A stretch of 64,000 bases of DNA from DATCJA01 sp963814955 (GTDB taxonomy: Bacteria > Acidobacteriota > Vicinamibacteria > Vicinamibacterales > UBA2999), in assembly GCA_963814955.1 (NCBI GenBank), contig CAWFEX010000013.1, positions 124,001 through 188,000 of the forward strand, in the 5' to 3' direction. This document shows, piece by piece, positions 1-8,595 of the stretch; the stretch's first letter is position 1; each line of letters opens with the position of its first letter. The notes under the pieces were generated by a model. That model saw nothing but the letters and a program-made list of their open reading frames with translations. It was not told the DNA's origin and did no database searches. The translations under genes and the position numbers were made by a program.

Positions 1-629
1 TCGCGTACGCAGCCGGATCGGTGAAGGTCACCTCCACCTCCAGGTGGCCGACGTCCGGGCGCCGGTATCGCTCCGTCACACGCAACGCCTCCGTATGCGG
101 CTGACCAGAGGCATTCAGCCATGTCTTGTCGTTGAAGCCGACACTGTCCACGACGAGCGTGTCGCCGTCCCAGCGCCCCACGGAGTACCCCATCCAGCTT
201 GGTGCGGGGTTGGCCTCCAGCGCACGGCCGTCCATGTGGATCACGCGATAGGTGAGGTTGTCGTTCAGGATCGCGAGGGTGGCCGGCGTCTGGAGGATGC
301 GCTTCCACCCGCCAAATCTCTCGGCCTCAGGGCCGCTCGGCAGGCATTGGAAAAAGGGGCGCCTCCTATAGTAATCCTGCTGATGCTGACGGACGACGTC
401 GTTGACCCACGCCTGCGCGTTGATGGGGTCTGCACGGGGGACGGGAGCCGGCCCGTTCCAGACTCCGGTCAAATCGGGCTTGCCGTCGGGCCCGCGCGGT
501 GTCGGTCCGGTGAGATCCGGCTTGCCGTCGTGAGTGCGCGGAATGTCGGGCGTAGGCCGATCCAGCCACTGGGCCCCGGCCGGAATCGTCCCCATCATCA
601 GGATGAGCGCCGCGAGAAACAGCCTCATA
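1..629 (-). CDS. Secreted protein of the GRWEGDTLVV family (3' end outside window)
   Basis: This is a reverse-strand reading frame that runs off the left edge of the window, so the C-terminus is missing. It starts at an ATG at 629 with GGAGGG just upstream and begins MRLFLAALILMMGTIPAGAQ, a clear signal peptide. Downstream come two DGKPDLTG motifs, a Cys in FFQCLPSG, and the family block MGYSVGRWDGDTLVVDS followed by TEALRVTERYRR. The same order (signal peptide, DLSGxW or PDLTG, GRWEGDTLVV, ERY) occurs in several other proteins of this window. The family is probably periplasmic and its function is not known to me. Confidence in the gene is high; no function is claimed. Confidence 0.8.
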
Positions 630-690
630 TCGCCCTCCGATTTCGTTGTGGAACGACGCGTCGACGCCGGGATAGTAACACTCCGAGCAC

Positions 691-1137
691 TTATGTGAGA
701 TCGCGCGCTTGAAACTCAACGATCTCTGGCGGATCGACCGAAAAGTCGCTGTAACGAAGCCACGTTGGCGTGACCCTCAGGTACGTGATCCCCGGCCAGC
801 TCTGGCGCTCGCGTCCTTCGGGAAATCTGGCGAAGTACAGATCGAGGAGCCGCGCCAAATCGGCGCGTTCGGGTTCATCCGTCACACCTTCGAGTTGCAC
901 CGTACGGGTCGCGCCGGCGGCTGCGGGGCCAATGACGAGAGCCACCGCGGGGTTGTGACGGAGGTTGTCCGCCTTTCGGGACGTCCCGATCGTGTCGAAG
1001 AACACCTCGAATCGGTCGCTCACGATGACGCCAACAATCGCCGCCTGCGGCGTGCTCGATGCCGACACCGATGCCTGCACGGCGTAGAGCTCCTTGCGCA
1101 TGAACGCCAAGAGCTGTTCTGGGGTGATTGTGGACAC
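691..1137 (-). CDS. Pyridoxamine 5'-phosphate oxidase-like (FMN-binding split barrel) protein
   Basis: A 148-residue cytoplasmic protein beginning MSTITPEQLLAFMRKELY. The middle has the pattern of the PPOX/FMN split-barrel fold: VGVIVSDRFEVFFDT, then TSRKADNLRHNPAVALVIG, then TVQLEGVTDEP, with a short C-terminal strand segment. Such proteins bind FMN or F420 and reduce small substrates or protect against stress; the exact substrate cannot be read from the sequence. There is no partner gene on the same strand immediately adjacent; the next reverse-strand gene starts 62 bases downstream. Length fits the small single-domain members of the family. Confidence 0.75.
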   Translation of the reverse strand: MSTITPEQLLAFMRKELYAVQASVSASSTPQAAIVGVIVSDRFEVFFDTIGTSRKADNLRHNPAVALVIGPAAAGATRTVQLEGVTDEPERADLARLLDLYFARFPEGRERQSWPGITYLRVTPTWLRYSDFSVDPPEIVEFQARDLT

Positions 1138-1364
1138 ACCGCGCAGCCTAGCATCCCACCGGGCGGGGCTCGCAACTCCGTATCAGTCGCCGAGTGGTGA
1201 CTGAATCCGTACGAGCAATAGGTCGTCAGTGCGGCGTCACTCGCGAGCAATCGCGTCCGCCCTCCGGTTCTGGCCGTTATACTCATGGCCTGATTATTTG
1301 GAATAACCTGATCGGCTGAATCACCCTTATCGGATGCTCTCGAATACTTTTGGCGGGAGGCTTC

Positions 1365-2594
1365 ATGTCTGATCGCCGCGAATTCCTGAAGTTCCTGGCC
1401 GGCAGCCCGCTGGTGCTGGCGTATCCGGCCTTGCTCGAGGCATTCACCCAGGCACCGACTGCGCAAGCGGCCGCCGCCACCCTGGCGAGTGCGGCCGACG
1501 CTCTGGACGTTTACGATTTCGAGGCCATGGCGCGCACGGTGCTGCCACCCGCACACTGGGGCTACATGGCCACGGGCGTCGACGGGGAGGAGACGCTCCG
1601 GGCGAATCCGCGAGGCTTCGACCGGTATCAGTTGCGCGTGCGCCGGTTCGTCGACGTGAGCCGCATCGACATGGGGATGGAGCTCTTCGGGCAGACGTTC
1701 ACCTCGCCCGTGATGCTGTGTCCCGTAGGCAGTCAGCGGGCGTTCTATGCCGAAGGCGAGCTGGCCGTGGCACGCGCCGCCCGGGCGCGAGGGCAGCTGC
1801 AGATTCTCTCGACGCAATCGTCTACGGCGATCGAGGACGTTGCCAAGGCTCGAGGTGGCAGCGGCTTGTGGTACCAGCTCTACACCACGAACAACTGGGA
1901 CGTCACCACGAAGTTGCTCAAGCGTGCCGAGGCGGCGGGATGTCCCGTGGTGGCGGTGACCGTCGATCTGCCGGCCGGCCGCAATACCGAGACAGACCGG
2001 CGAATGGCGCGAGTCGATACGCGCGCATGCGCCAGCTGTCACGGCGTGGCTGGCCCTGCGGGTGACGGACGCGCCGCTGGCATCAAGCCGATGTTCACGG
2101 GCCTCGACATGAAGGGTGTGACGCTCACGTCGGCCACGCTGACGTGGGACTTCGTGAAGCGGGTAAAAGACGTCACGAAGATGAAGGTGGTGATCAAAGG
2201 ACTGGAGAGCGCCGACGATGCCACCCTCGCGGTGACGAGCGGCGCCGACGGCATCATCGTGTCGAACCACGGCGGCCGCGCCACCGAGACCGGCCGTCCC
2301 ACCATCGACGCGCTGCCGGAAGTGGTGCAGGGGGCGGGTGGTCGCGTGCCAGTGCTGCTGGACGGCGGCGTGCGGCGCGGCACCGACGTGTTCAAGGCGC
2401 TGGCGCTCGGCGCCGCGGCCGTCGGCATCGGCCGCCCGTACATCTGGGGCCTGTCGTCGTTCGGTCAGGCCGGCGTCGACCGCGTGCTGCAGATTCTCGA
2501 CGCCGAGCTGCGGCTCGCGATGGTCGGTTGCGGCACGGTGGCGCTGAAGGACATCACCGCGAAGTCGCTCATCGACAGCCGTCTCAGGGTGTGA
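1365..2594 (+). CDS. FMN-dependent alpha-hydroxy-acid oxidase/dehydrogenase with a CxxCH site
   Basis: A 409-residue member of the lactate/glycolate oxidase family. The chosen ATG (1365) has GGGAGG five bases upstream and opens with MSDRREFLKFLAG, a Tat-like RRxF motif before a hydrophobic stretch, suggesting periplasmic export of a folded flavoprotein. Catalytic landmarks are intact: WYQLY, AVTVD, a GRNTETDRR segment, VVIKG (Lys), SNHGGR (active-site His and Arg), LLDGGVRRGTD and GIGRPYIWG. Unusually, the mobile loop after the GRNTETDRR segment contains Cys222-Ala-Ser-Cys225-His226, a perfect c-type heme attachment motif followed by GVAGPAGDG. Ordinary members lack this. The gene stands alone and is convergent with the VOC gene. 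Confidence 0.88.
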   Translation: MSDRREFLKFLAGSPLVLAYPALLEAFTQAPTAQAAAATLASAADALDVYDFEAMARTVLPPAHWGYMATGVDGEETLRANPRGFDRYQLRVRRFVDVSRIDMGMELFGQTFTSPVMLCPVGSQRAFYAEGELAVARAARARGQLQILSTQSSTAIEDVAKARGGSGLWYQLYTTNNWDVTTKLLKRAEAAGCPVVAVTVDLPAGRNTETDRRMARVDTRACASCHGVAGPAGDGRAAGIKPMFTGLDMKGVTLTSATLTWDFVKRVKDVTKMKVVIKGLESADDATLAVTSGADGIIVSNHGGRATETGRPTIDALPEVVQGAGGRVPVLLDGGVRRGTDVFKALALGAAAVGIGRPYIWGLSSFGQAGVDRVLQILDAELRLAMVGCGTVALKDITAKSLIDSRLRV

Positions 2595-2619
2595 CAGGCC
2601 CTGTCGTTCAACGAGGAGA

Positions 2620-2651
2620 CAGCCTTCGTGTCGTGCGCGACACGAAGGCTG
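2620..2651. terminator. Perfect 14-bp hairpin between convergent genes
   Basis: Arms at 2620-2633 and 2638-2651 are exact reverse complements with a 4-base loop. The hairpin lies 26 bases after the oxidase stop and 7 bases before the end of the convergent VOC gene, the usual place for a bidirectional terminator. No long T run follows, so intrinsic termination is inferred from position and stem strength. Confidence 0.65.
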
Positions 2652-2657
2652 CGTCGG

Positions 2658-3155
2658 CTACGCGTGCGTTGGCTGCTGCGCGAGCTGCTTGAAGAATTCC
2701 TGCGCGCGACGATCCAATTCCTCGCGCGAGATATCCTCTTTGTGCGTTGCGATCGTCCACTGATAGCCGAACGGGTCGGTGAAGGTTCCGCTGCGGTCGC
2801 CCCAGAACTGATCGCTCATCTGTCCCATCGGACCGGGCGCAACCTGGGCACCTGCCGCAACCGCGCGATTGAACAGCGCGTCGCAGTCCTTCACGTAGAT
2901 CCACATGGAGATCGGCGATCCGCCGAACGCCTTGGCGCTCTTGCCGCCGCCCATCGCGTCGTTCAACATGATCCGCGAGTCTCCGATCTGCAGTTCTGAG
3001 TGCATGATTTTTCCGTCAGGAGCGACGGCGCGTGACTTTTCCTCCGCACCGAGCGCTTTCTTGTACCAATCGATCGCCTGTGCCGCCTTGTCGAAAATGA
3101 ATTGCGGCGTCACGCTGTGATACCCCTCCGGGATTGGATTCTTTGCTGTCGCCAT
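2658..3155 (-). CDS. VOC-family (glyoxalase/PhnB-like) protein
   Basis: A 165-residue protein starting MATAKNPIPEGYHSVTPQFIF; the ATG at 3155 has GGAGGAC directly upstream. It shows the paired beta-alpha-beta-beta-beta pattern of the vicinal oxygen chelate fold: AIDWYKKALGAEEKSR, a MHSELQIGDSRIMLND segment, DALFNRAVAAGAQV and the typical DQFWGDRSGTFTDPFGYQW ending. These are features of PhnB/YkcA-type proteins, which are often annotated as glyoxalase or bleomycin-resistance-like but have mostly unknown substrates. It is cytoplasmic and monocistronic as far as can be seen. Confidence 0.85.
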   Translation of the reverse strand: MATAKNPIPEGYHSVTPQFIFDKAAQAIDWYKKALGAEEKSRAVAPDGKIMHSELQIGDSRIMLNDAMGGGKSAKAFGGSPISMWIYVKDCDALFNRAVAAGAQVAPGPMGQMSDQFWGDRSGTFTDPFGYQWTIATHKEDISREELDRRAQEFFKQLAQQPTHA

Positions 3156-3610
3156 CACGTCCTCCTTCGGTCAATGCGCAGTCTCGTGTTGTAGTGCTTG
3201 CGAACGCTGTTGAACTTCGCAGCCACTGGTGCCGTCGTCTCATCGCATCGAGACTCCACGGACCAGGTCCTGCCGCAGAGATGGGGAGCCAGATGAAGGA
3301 GAACAAGACGGCTCGCGTGCCTTGATTCATTACAGGCCAGAAGCCCTGCGGGGCGTGTCTGGCCCCCTCGTCCGTAACGCTCGCGTGCCGCGCGATGCTA
3401 ATCCAGCCACTCACACATACAGACTGCTCCTCGAGACACGAATCATCGGTCGCAACTCTGCGGGTCTGCTGAGCGTGGCCGACGGCTGGCTCAGCTCACG
3501 GATGTACACCAACGCCGTGCCGTCTTCGCGGGGTCATCAATGCAGTTGTAACGGAAGGCCGAAGAGCGGAAGAGGCTCTCAGCATCGAGCAAGGAACGCC
3601 ACGCGGCAAT
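3156..3610. other. Intergenic stretch without a convincing gene
   Basis: About 455 bases with only short overlapping open frames that lack family features. The one structure seen is a modest hairpin with GGCCAGA at 3335-3341 and TCTGGCC at 3358-3364, enclosing a second small GC stem. No promoter or RNA gene could be recognised with confidence. Confidence 0.5.
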
Positions 3611-3988
3611 TCAGCGTGGGCCCTGTCGAGAGTAGTTTTGACGGAACAGCTCGATCACATTCGAAACCTCGGACGCGGTTCGCATCGGGACGGTTACCCA
3701 GCCGGACTGCGGAAGGACATGATGCGGTCTCGCCCGACCAGCCGCAATAAGCTCGTCGCGCACGCGGCGGGGGAACGGCAGGTCCGCGATGGTCGCGTGA
3801 AGATGACCTAGCTCCCGACGTCCTACCCGGAACTCGATGCCGCCAAAGCGATGGTCGTGCGTCGTGACGCCTTCCCAACTCCCGACCGCTGCGCGAACCG
3901 CCGCAACCGCCGCCCGCGAGGACAAGACATCGCCGCTGTCCGTCCCTGCCGCCGAATCAATCCGTTCGGAGCGAAGCTCGCGTGCCAT
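3611..3988 (-). CDS. Luciferase-domain (DUF5519-like) protein
   Basis: A 125-residue reverse-strand protein. I chose the ATG at 3988 (MARELRSERIDS), preceded by a GGGGGGA ribosome-binding sequence, over a longer frame opening at 4081. The C-terminal half has HDHRFGGIEFRVGRRELGHLH, LPFPRRVRDELIAAGRA and HHVLPQSGWVTVPMRT, the pattern of small proteins annotated as luciferase domain-containing or DUF5519. The biochemical role of the family is not established. No signal peptide or membrane segment is present. The next gene on the same strand, 4118-4501, may share its transcript. Confidence 0.65.
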   Translation of the reverse strand: MARELRSERIDSAAGTDSGDVLSSRAAVAAVRAAVGSWEGVTTHDHRFGGIEFRVGRRELGHLHATIADLPFPRRVRDELIAAGRARPHHVLPQSGWVTVPMRTASEVSNVIELFRQNYSRQGPR

Positions 3989-4117
3989 GGGATCCCCCCG
4001 TTTCTTACGCCTACACACAAGCTTCACTCTTGAAGTGCACTTGAAGTCAAGCTGAACGTAGTCATGACTCTGAAGCGTCACGCTCTGGACAAGAAGGAGA
4101 TGCGGAAGCAGGGGACT

Positions 4118-4501
4118 CTAGCGCGACGCCGATGGCGCGGACCAGACAGGGCGGCCGTCTACGGCAATTGTGGCCACCCACCGCGGATCGAGCAGCATCT
4201 TGTGGCTCCGAGCGGGCGAGAGCTGATCTTCTGGGAACAGTTCGCGAATCCGTACGAACGCCAGGCGGCCCTCTTCCGACCCTGCGAACTGCATCCCGCC
4301 AAACCCCACTCGAGCGTAGCCGGCGGTATCGTCGGCGAAAATGATCTGATCGGTCGGCAGAGATACTCTCAGGCCGTCTGGAAAAACGACGAACGTGCCC
4401 GCGGGCCCATTCCGGATGATTGGGAGCTGCGAAACAACGTCCCGTTCGCGATAGAGGGAGGTATGGGGCGCGAACTCGATCAACAGGGGGACGTGTTCCA
4501 T
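4118..4501 (-). CDS. Hypothetical protein
   Basis: A 127-residue reading frame starting MEHVPLLIEFAPHTSLYRER. I do not recognise the family. The sequence alternates short beta-like segments (GTFVVFPDGLRVSLPTDQIIFADD, YARVGFGG) with a polar helix, and ends WVATIAVDGRPVWSAPSASR. It has no signal peptide or transmembrane segment. It sits between the SagB-type oxidoreductase gene and the DUF5519-like gene, all on the reverse strand, so the three may be co-transcribed. Coding is supported by length and codon character only. Confidence 0.5.
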   Translation of the reverse strand: MEHVPLLIEFAPHTSLYRERDVVSQLPIIRNGPAGTFVVFPDGLRVSLPTDQIIFADDTAGYARVGFGGMQFAGSEEGRLAFVRIRELFPEDQLSPARSHKMLLDPRWVATIAVDGRPVWSAPSASR

Positions 4502-4541
4502 GTCATCACGAGGCCTCAGTCCCCGTGCCCGTTAACGACTC

Positions 4542-6230
4542 TCAGCTGGCGAAGGGCGGTTCCCAAGGATACCCGGGGTCGGTTGTCAGCCGGCCATCAT
4601 CGACCGGCATGCCGACCGTGAAGTGGTACAGGCTCTGGAATGCGTGGCCGTGTAGCCCGAGCACGTGGTGCACGGGATCATCGAAGAAACACCCAATCCC
4701 GGTCGCGCGCGCACCGGCGGCCTCAGCTTCGAGATAGAGCGCCTGACCCACGATGCCCGTCTCCCAGAATAAGTGGCGGTAGAACGACGGACCCAACGTG
4801 TGCAGACTGCTGTCGAAGTCTGCGAGCATCCCGAGGCTGAAGAAACCGTCAGCGGCGATATCCTGGTCGCAGCTGAGGCGAGCCGAAAGCGAGCGCGCAT
4901 CGGCGCGCGCCAAACATCGCAGCGGCAGTTCCTCGTCGGCGAGTTCCCACAGGAACTCCGGGCGACAGGCGGCTCGCAGCCGGTCGAACGCCTGGGGATC
5001 GCGCAGCAACAGGTACAACCCCGCTGGCAACTGATCGACGCGGTGGACGAAAATGGCGAGATGCACGCGCGGCGTCCACCACACGCTGTTCCACGGTGTT
5101 CTCGCGGTGGGCAGGACGCACGACAGCATGTCGACGAATGTCGCGCGGTCGATCGTCGAGTGCCCATCGAAGGCGAGCGCGCTCCGGCGCTGCAGGAGTA
5201 GCGAGCGCGCATCGATCTGACGAGTGCGCCGGGGAAGTCGATCGCAATTGGCCACAGAGACGGTCGGTACCGGCGACCGCCCAGGGTCTTCGGTAGCCCG
5301 TGCGACCTCGTCGATCAAGGGCCACTCGATGTGCTGCTCGCTCAGCCGGTTCGCGTGGCCCGACCACCGGCCACGTGCGATGCCTTCGGCGAGCTGTGTC
5401 ACAGTGTGCTGGGGACAGTCGGCCGACTCCGTGGCGGCGATCGCCATGATGCAGCCGGGCTCTTCGCGTTCGGCCTCCGTGAAATCCTCGTCGCGATCGA
5501 TGCCGGTCACCGCCGCGATCGCACGGCATGACCACGCCGGCAGCAGGACTGCGCGCCACCCGATGAGCGCGGCGGCGTTCGACACGGCGGCTATCGCGTG
5601 GCCCAGGTCGTGCTGGCAGTAGCGGAAGGCCCGTTCGCCGTATTTCCACGCCTCGCGCCAATGGATCGACGTCAGCGCGATCAGCAGTCGGTCCTGTCGT
5701 CCGCCGAAGGCCTCGCGCCACACGCCCTCGTCGAAGACGCAGCGCACTTCGACCGCGTGACGATCCGCCGCGTAGTGGTACACCGCCGGCTGATCAACGA
5801 GGCCGGGGAGCGCTCCGCAGATCACGTACGCCTCGGTTGGATGAAGGTTTCCGCTGGACGGGTTCACCCGGAGGGACCACCGCGAGGAGCCGAAGCGCTT
5901 CCATGCCGACAGCCCCAACGCATGCCTGAGCATGTCGCCGAGCGCCGGAGCACTCAACGGTGCGGCCGTCAGCTCGCCCTGGCACGTCTCATCGAACGTC
6001 GTACGACCGCGTGCGTAGCCATCTGTTGCGACACCGGGCGCCGGATACAGCGGGAAGACCGGCGTAGCGGCAAACCCACGGAACGGGCGCGGCTGCGACG
6101 CCCAGTCAAGGTATCCGAGCGATTGAGCGAACGCGTGGAAATGATGTTTCGTTTCGTCGTGATAGCGGTACACGGTCGCGAGCGACGCTTGAAGCGACTC
6201 GCGCTCGTGCAGTTGTGTGGGCCGCGACAC
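4542..6230 (-). CDS. SagB/ThcOx-type nitroreductase-fold oxidoreductase
   Basis: A 562-residue protein with two tandem nitroreductase-fold halves. The N-terminal half has KRFGSSRWSLRVNPSSGNLHPTEAYV (residue region ~115-145), the signature of SagB-like FMN enzymes, followed by the AWKYGERAFRYCQHDLGHAI block. The C-terminal half repeats the fold with LLQRRSALAFDGHSTIDRATF and the ending ETGIVGQALYLEAEAAGARATGIGCFFDDPVH. Family members oxidise azolines in peptide maturation, but this one has no cyclodehydratase or precursor peptide nearby, so a free-standing role is more likely. It is divergent from the DUF309 gene with only 33 bases between the starts. Confidence 0.85.
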   Translation of the reverse strand: MSRPTQLHERESLQASLATVYRYHDETKHHFHAFAQSLGYLDWASQPRPFRGFAATPVFPLYPAPGVATDGYARGRTTFDETCQGELTAAPLSAPALGDMLRHALGLSAWKRFGSSRWSLRVNPSSGNLHPTEAYVICGALPGLVDQPAVYHYAADRHAVEVRCVFDEGVWREAFGGRQDRLLIALTSIHWREAWKYGERAFRYCQHDLGHAIAAVSNAAALIGWRAVLLPAWSCRAIAAVTGIDRDEDFTEAEREEPGCIMAIAATESADCPQHTVTQLAEGIARGRWSGHANRLSEQHIEWPLIDEVARATEDPGRSPVPTVSVANCDRLPRRTRQIDARSLLLQRRSALAFDGHSTIDRATFVDMLSCVLPTARTPWNSVWWTPRVHLAIFVHRVDQLPAGLYLLLRDPQAFDRLRAACRPEFLWELADEELPLRCLARADARSLSARLSCDQDIAADGFFSLGMLADFDSSLHTLGPSFYRHLFWETGIVGQALYLEAEAAGARATGIGCFFDDPVHHVLGLHGHAFQSLYHFTVGMPVDDGRLTTDPGYPWEPPFAS

Positions 6231-6263
6231 GGGATGTCATCATACCGTTCGTAGCCCACTACC

Positions 6264-6665
6264 ATGCGTGAGTGCGACGAATCTCCACCGCTGCTTCTGC
6301 GGGAGGCGATCGCCCAGTTCAACCGCGGCGAGTACTTCGAGCAGCACGAGACATTGGAGCTGCTGTGGCGGACTGAGCAGCGCGAGGTACGGCGCCTCTA
6401 TCAAGGCATCCTGCAGATTGGTGTCGCGTTTCACCATCTTCGGCGGAGGAACTACCACGGGACGGTGTACATGTTGACGCGCGGCGCGCGCTACCTGACA
6501 CCGTTCTCGCCGCGCTGTCAGGGCATCGATGTCGAGAGGCTCCTGATCGATGCTGCGACGGCGCTGAGGGCTGTAGAGCAGCTTGGGCCCGACCGGCTCG
6601 GGGATTTCGATTGGCAACTCGTGCCGATGGTCCGCCTGGGCACGTCGCAACTCCCTTCCACTTGA
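6264..6665 (+). CDS. DUF309 family protein
   Basis: A 133-residue helical protein. The block FNRGEYFEQHETLELLWRTE, then VRRLYQGILQIGVAFHHLRRRNYHG and a closing LTRGARYL match the DUF309 family (PF03745), whose conserved Glu, His and Tyr/Trp residues line a helical bundle. The function is unknown. The start at 6264 is the only ATG giving the full domain. It is transcribed divergently from the SagB-like gene and stops 127 bases before the ModA-like gene. Confidence 0.85.
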   Translation: MRECDESPPLLLREAIAQFNRGEYFEQHETLELLWRTEQREVRRLYQGILQIGVAFHHLRRRNYHGTVYMLTRGARYLTPFSPRCQGIDVERLLIDAATALRAVEQLGPDRLGDFDWQLVPMVRLGTSQLPST

Positions 6666-6791
6666 GCATCAGTAACCAGTGCGGTGTTGATCGCGATCGG
6701 GTCCGCGCTCTGATGCCGCCTGTATAATCACGCCAGCTTTGACTCTTACGCTTGGGACTCGCCTCGGCGTATCGACTGTGTGGAGGACATC

Positions 6792-7556
6792 ATGAGGACC
6801 CGCATCGTGGTTGCTGCGATCGGTGCGTTGCTGTTGCCCACGGCCGCCCACGCCGCCGAGATCAAAGTTCTCTCGACGCAGGCGGTCGAGGGAGCGTATC
6901 GGGAACTGGTGCTGCAATTCGAAAAAGCGTCGGGGCACAAGGTCACCACGACTTTCACGGGGACGCTCGACGCGCAGAGGCGGATTGCCGCGGGCGAAGC
7001 CTACGACCTCATCATCATGGCGGGCTCGGCGATCGACGACCTCATCAAGTCCGGCAAGGTTGTGCCAGGCAGCCGGGTCGATCTCGCCAGCTCGGGGGTC
7101 GGGGTGGCCGTGCGCGCCGGCGCGCCGAGGCCAGACATACGCTCCACCGAGGCCCTGAAGAAGACGCTGCTCGCGGCCAAATCGATCGGCTACTCGAGCG
7201 GCCCAAGCGGCGTGTATCTCACTGGCCTGTTCCGCAGGCTGGGCATTGCCGACCAGATCAAGTCGAAGCTGAAGCAGACGGCGACCGGCGTGTTCGTCGG
7301 CAGCATTATCGCCAGTGGGGAGGTCGAGATCGGCTTCCAGCAGGTCAGCGAGCTGGCTCATTATCCCGGCATCGACTACGTGGGGCCGCTACCGGCCGAC
7401 ATCCAGAACGTAACGGTCTTCTCGAGCGGGATCCAGGTTGGGGCAAAGTCAGTCGATGCCGCCAAGGCGTGGGTCACGTTCCTGATATCCCCGGCGGCGG
7501 CGGAGGTATTCAAAAGCAAGAGCATGCAGCCTGCCGGCGTCCGACGCCCGACGTAG
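6792..7556 (+). CDS. ModA-like extracellular solute-binding protein
   Basis: A 254-residue periplasmic binding protein. The ATG at 6792 follows GGAGG and starts MRTRIVVAAIGALLLPTAAHA, a signal peptide. The mature part begins EIKVLSTQAVEGAYRELVLQFEKASGHKV and contains DLIIMAGSAIDDLIKSG, SGPSGVYLTGLFRRLGI and GEVEIGFQQVSEL, the type-2 binding-protein architecture of molybdate/sulfate-like SBPs. No permease or ATPase gene is adjacent, so it is an orphan. Substrate is uncertain: the family includes molybdate, tungstate and organic-acid binders. A TATAAT-like sequence at about 6723-6728 lies upstream. Confidence 0.82.
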   Translation: MRTRIVVAAIGALLLPTAAHAAEIKVLSTQAVEGAYRELVLQFEKASGHKVTTTFTGTLDAQRRIAAGEAYDLIIMAGSAIDDLIKSGKVVPGSRVDLASSGVGVAVRAGAPRPDIRSTEALKKTLLAAKSIGYSSGPSGVYLTGLFRRLGIADQIKSKLKQTATGVFVGSIIASGEVEIGFQQVSELAHYPGIDYVGPLPADIQNVTVFSSGIQVGAKSVDAAKAWVTFLISPAAAEVFKSKSMQPAGVRRPT

Positions 7557-7580
7557 TCCGGCCGGACGCAGAGCCACGAA

Positions 7581-7982
7581 TCAACCGCGCTTTGACTCGC
7601 CTGCGTATTCGGCGTCACTGACCCGCTCGAACCAGTCCGTCGTCGTGTTGATGTTGACCGCGAGGTGGGTCATCGTGGCGTCGGGCGTCGCGCCGTGCCA
7701 GTGACGTTCACCAGGCTCGATGCGGATAGCACCGCCGGCCGCGACCTCCTGAATCGGTTCGCCTGCCTTCTGGACGCGGCAGCATCCCTCGACGACGAGC
7801 AATAACTGCACCCCGGTATGCGAGTGCCAGGCCGTCCGGGCTGACGGTTCAAACCTCACCCGGTACATGTTCGTCGGCGGTTGCTCCGACAATCGATTGA
7901 TGTTCGCTACGGTGACACTCCCGGCAAAGTGCTCTGCATCAGCGGGGCGTAGCGGATGGTCAGGTGCGTGAAAGAGCTTCAT
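7581..7982 (-). CDS. Small cupin-domain protein
   Basis: A 133-residue single cupin. The metal-binding motifs are visible: ARTAWHSHTGVQLLLVVEG (motif 1 with HxH and a Gln in the usual position) and IRIEPGERHWHGATPDATMTH (motif 2). It begins MKLFHAPDHPLRPADAEHF. Such proteins bind Mn, Fe or Zn and act as small isomerases, dioxygenases or sensors; the sequence does not decide between these. The start is only 28 bases from the start of the divergent peroxiredoxin gene, so the two share a promoter region. Confidence 0.85.
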   Translation of the reverse strand: MKLFHAPDHPLRPADAEHFAGSVTVANINRLSEQPPTNMYRVRFEPSARTAWHSHTGVQLLLVVEGCCRVQKAGEPIQEVAAGGAIRIEPGERHWHGATPDATMTHLAVNINTTTDWFERVSDAEYAGESKRG

Positions 7983-8009
7983 GTGCCTACCATTACATAG
8001 AGTGCGACC

Positions 8010-8474
8010 TTGTTGAAGCCGGGAAGTCGTGCCCCTCAGTTCTCCCTCCAGACATCTGACGGAGGCCTGCTCAGGAGCACCGACTACATAGGGAAGAAAC
8101 CGGTCGTGATCTTCTTCTATCCCAAGGACGATACGTTGGGCTGCACGATCGAATCGTGCGCGTTTCGCGATTCATATGCGGATTTCGTCGCAGCCGGTGC
8201 TGAAGTCATCGGTATCAGTGCTGATCCGGTCACGTCACATCATCGGTTTCAGGAAAAGTACTCGCTGCCGTTCATTCTGGCCAGCGATGTCGACCACGAG
8301 GCAGCGCACGCGTACGGCGTGCCGAAAGGACCACTTGGCCTCGCCGGACGCGCAACCTTCGTCATCGACAAACACGGGATGGTGCGGGACGCCTTTTCCT
8401 CGCAACTTCGCGTGAAGAGGCACGTGAGTCGTGCTCTGGACCTCGTCCGCGGACTTGCGGAAGAGTCGGACTAA
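8010..8474 (+). CDS. bcp: Thiol peroxidase of the BCP/peroxiredoxin-Q type
   Basis: A 154-residue atypical 2-Cys peroxiredoxin reducing hydroperoxides with thioredoxin. The peroxidatic Cys45 sits in PKDDTLGCTIESCAFRD and the resolving Cys50 is five residues later, as in BCP proteins. GISADPVTSHHRFQEKYSLPF and a C-terminal RATFVIDKHG complete the thioredoxin fold. The start is a TTG (8010), forced by an in-frame stop at 7998 and no ATG before the first strand; the opening MLKPGSRAPQFSL matches the usual N-terminus. It is cytoplasmic and divergent from the cupin gene. Confidence 0.9.
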   Translation: MLKPGSRAPQFSLQTSDGGLLRSTDYIGKKPVVIFFYPKDDTLGCTIESCAFRDSYADFVAAGAEVIGISADPVTSHHRFQEKYSLPFILASDVDHEAAHAYGVPKGPLGLAGRATFVIDKHGMVRDAFSSQLRVKRHVSRALDLVRGLAEESD

Positions 8475-8595
8475 CGGGTCCTTTTGCCGGCGGCGACATC
8501 CGGGCATTCGGCCGCATACACTGGTATTACATGGTGACGGGACGGGCGCGCGAATACCGTGTTCCACGAACAGCACTCGTCACGTGGAGCGTTCT

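Noticed and set aside
3229..3750. A forward gene of about 173 codons
   Set aside because: It overlaps the DUF5519-like gene on the other strand, has an irregular amino-acid composition, and shows no family motif.
6792..7556. Molybdate ABC transporter operon
   Set aside because: Only the binding protein is present. The flanking genes are DUF309 and a cupin, with no ModB or ModC, so a transporter operon is not supported.
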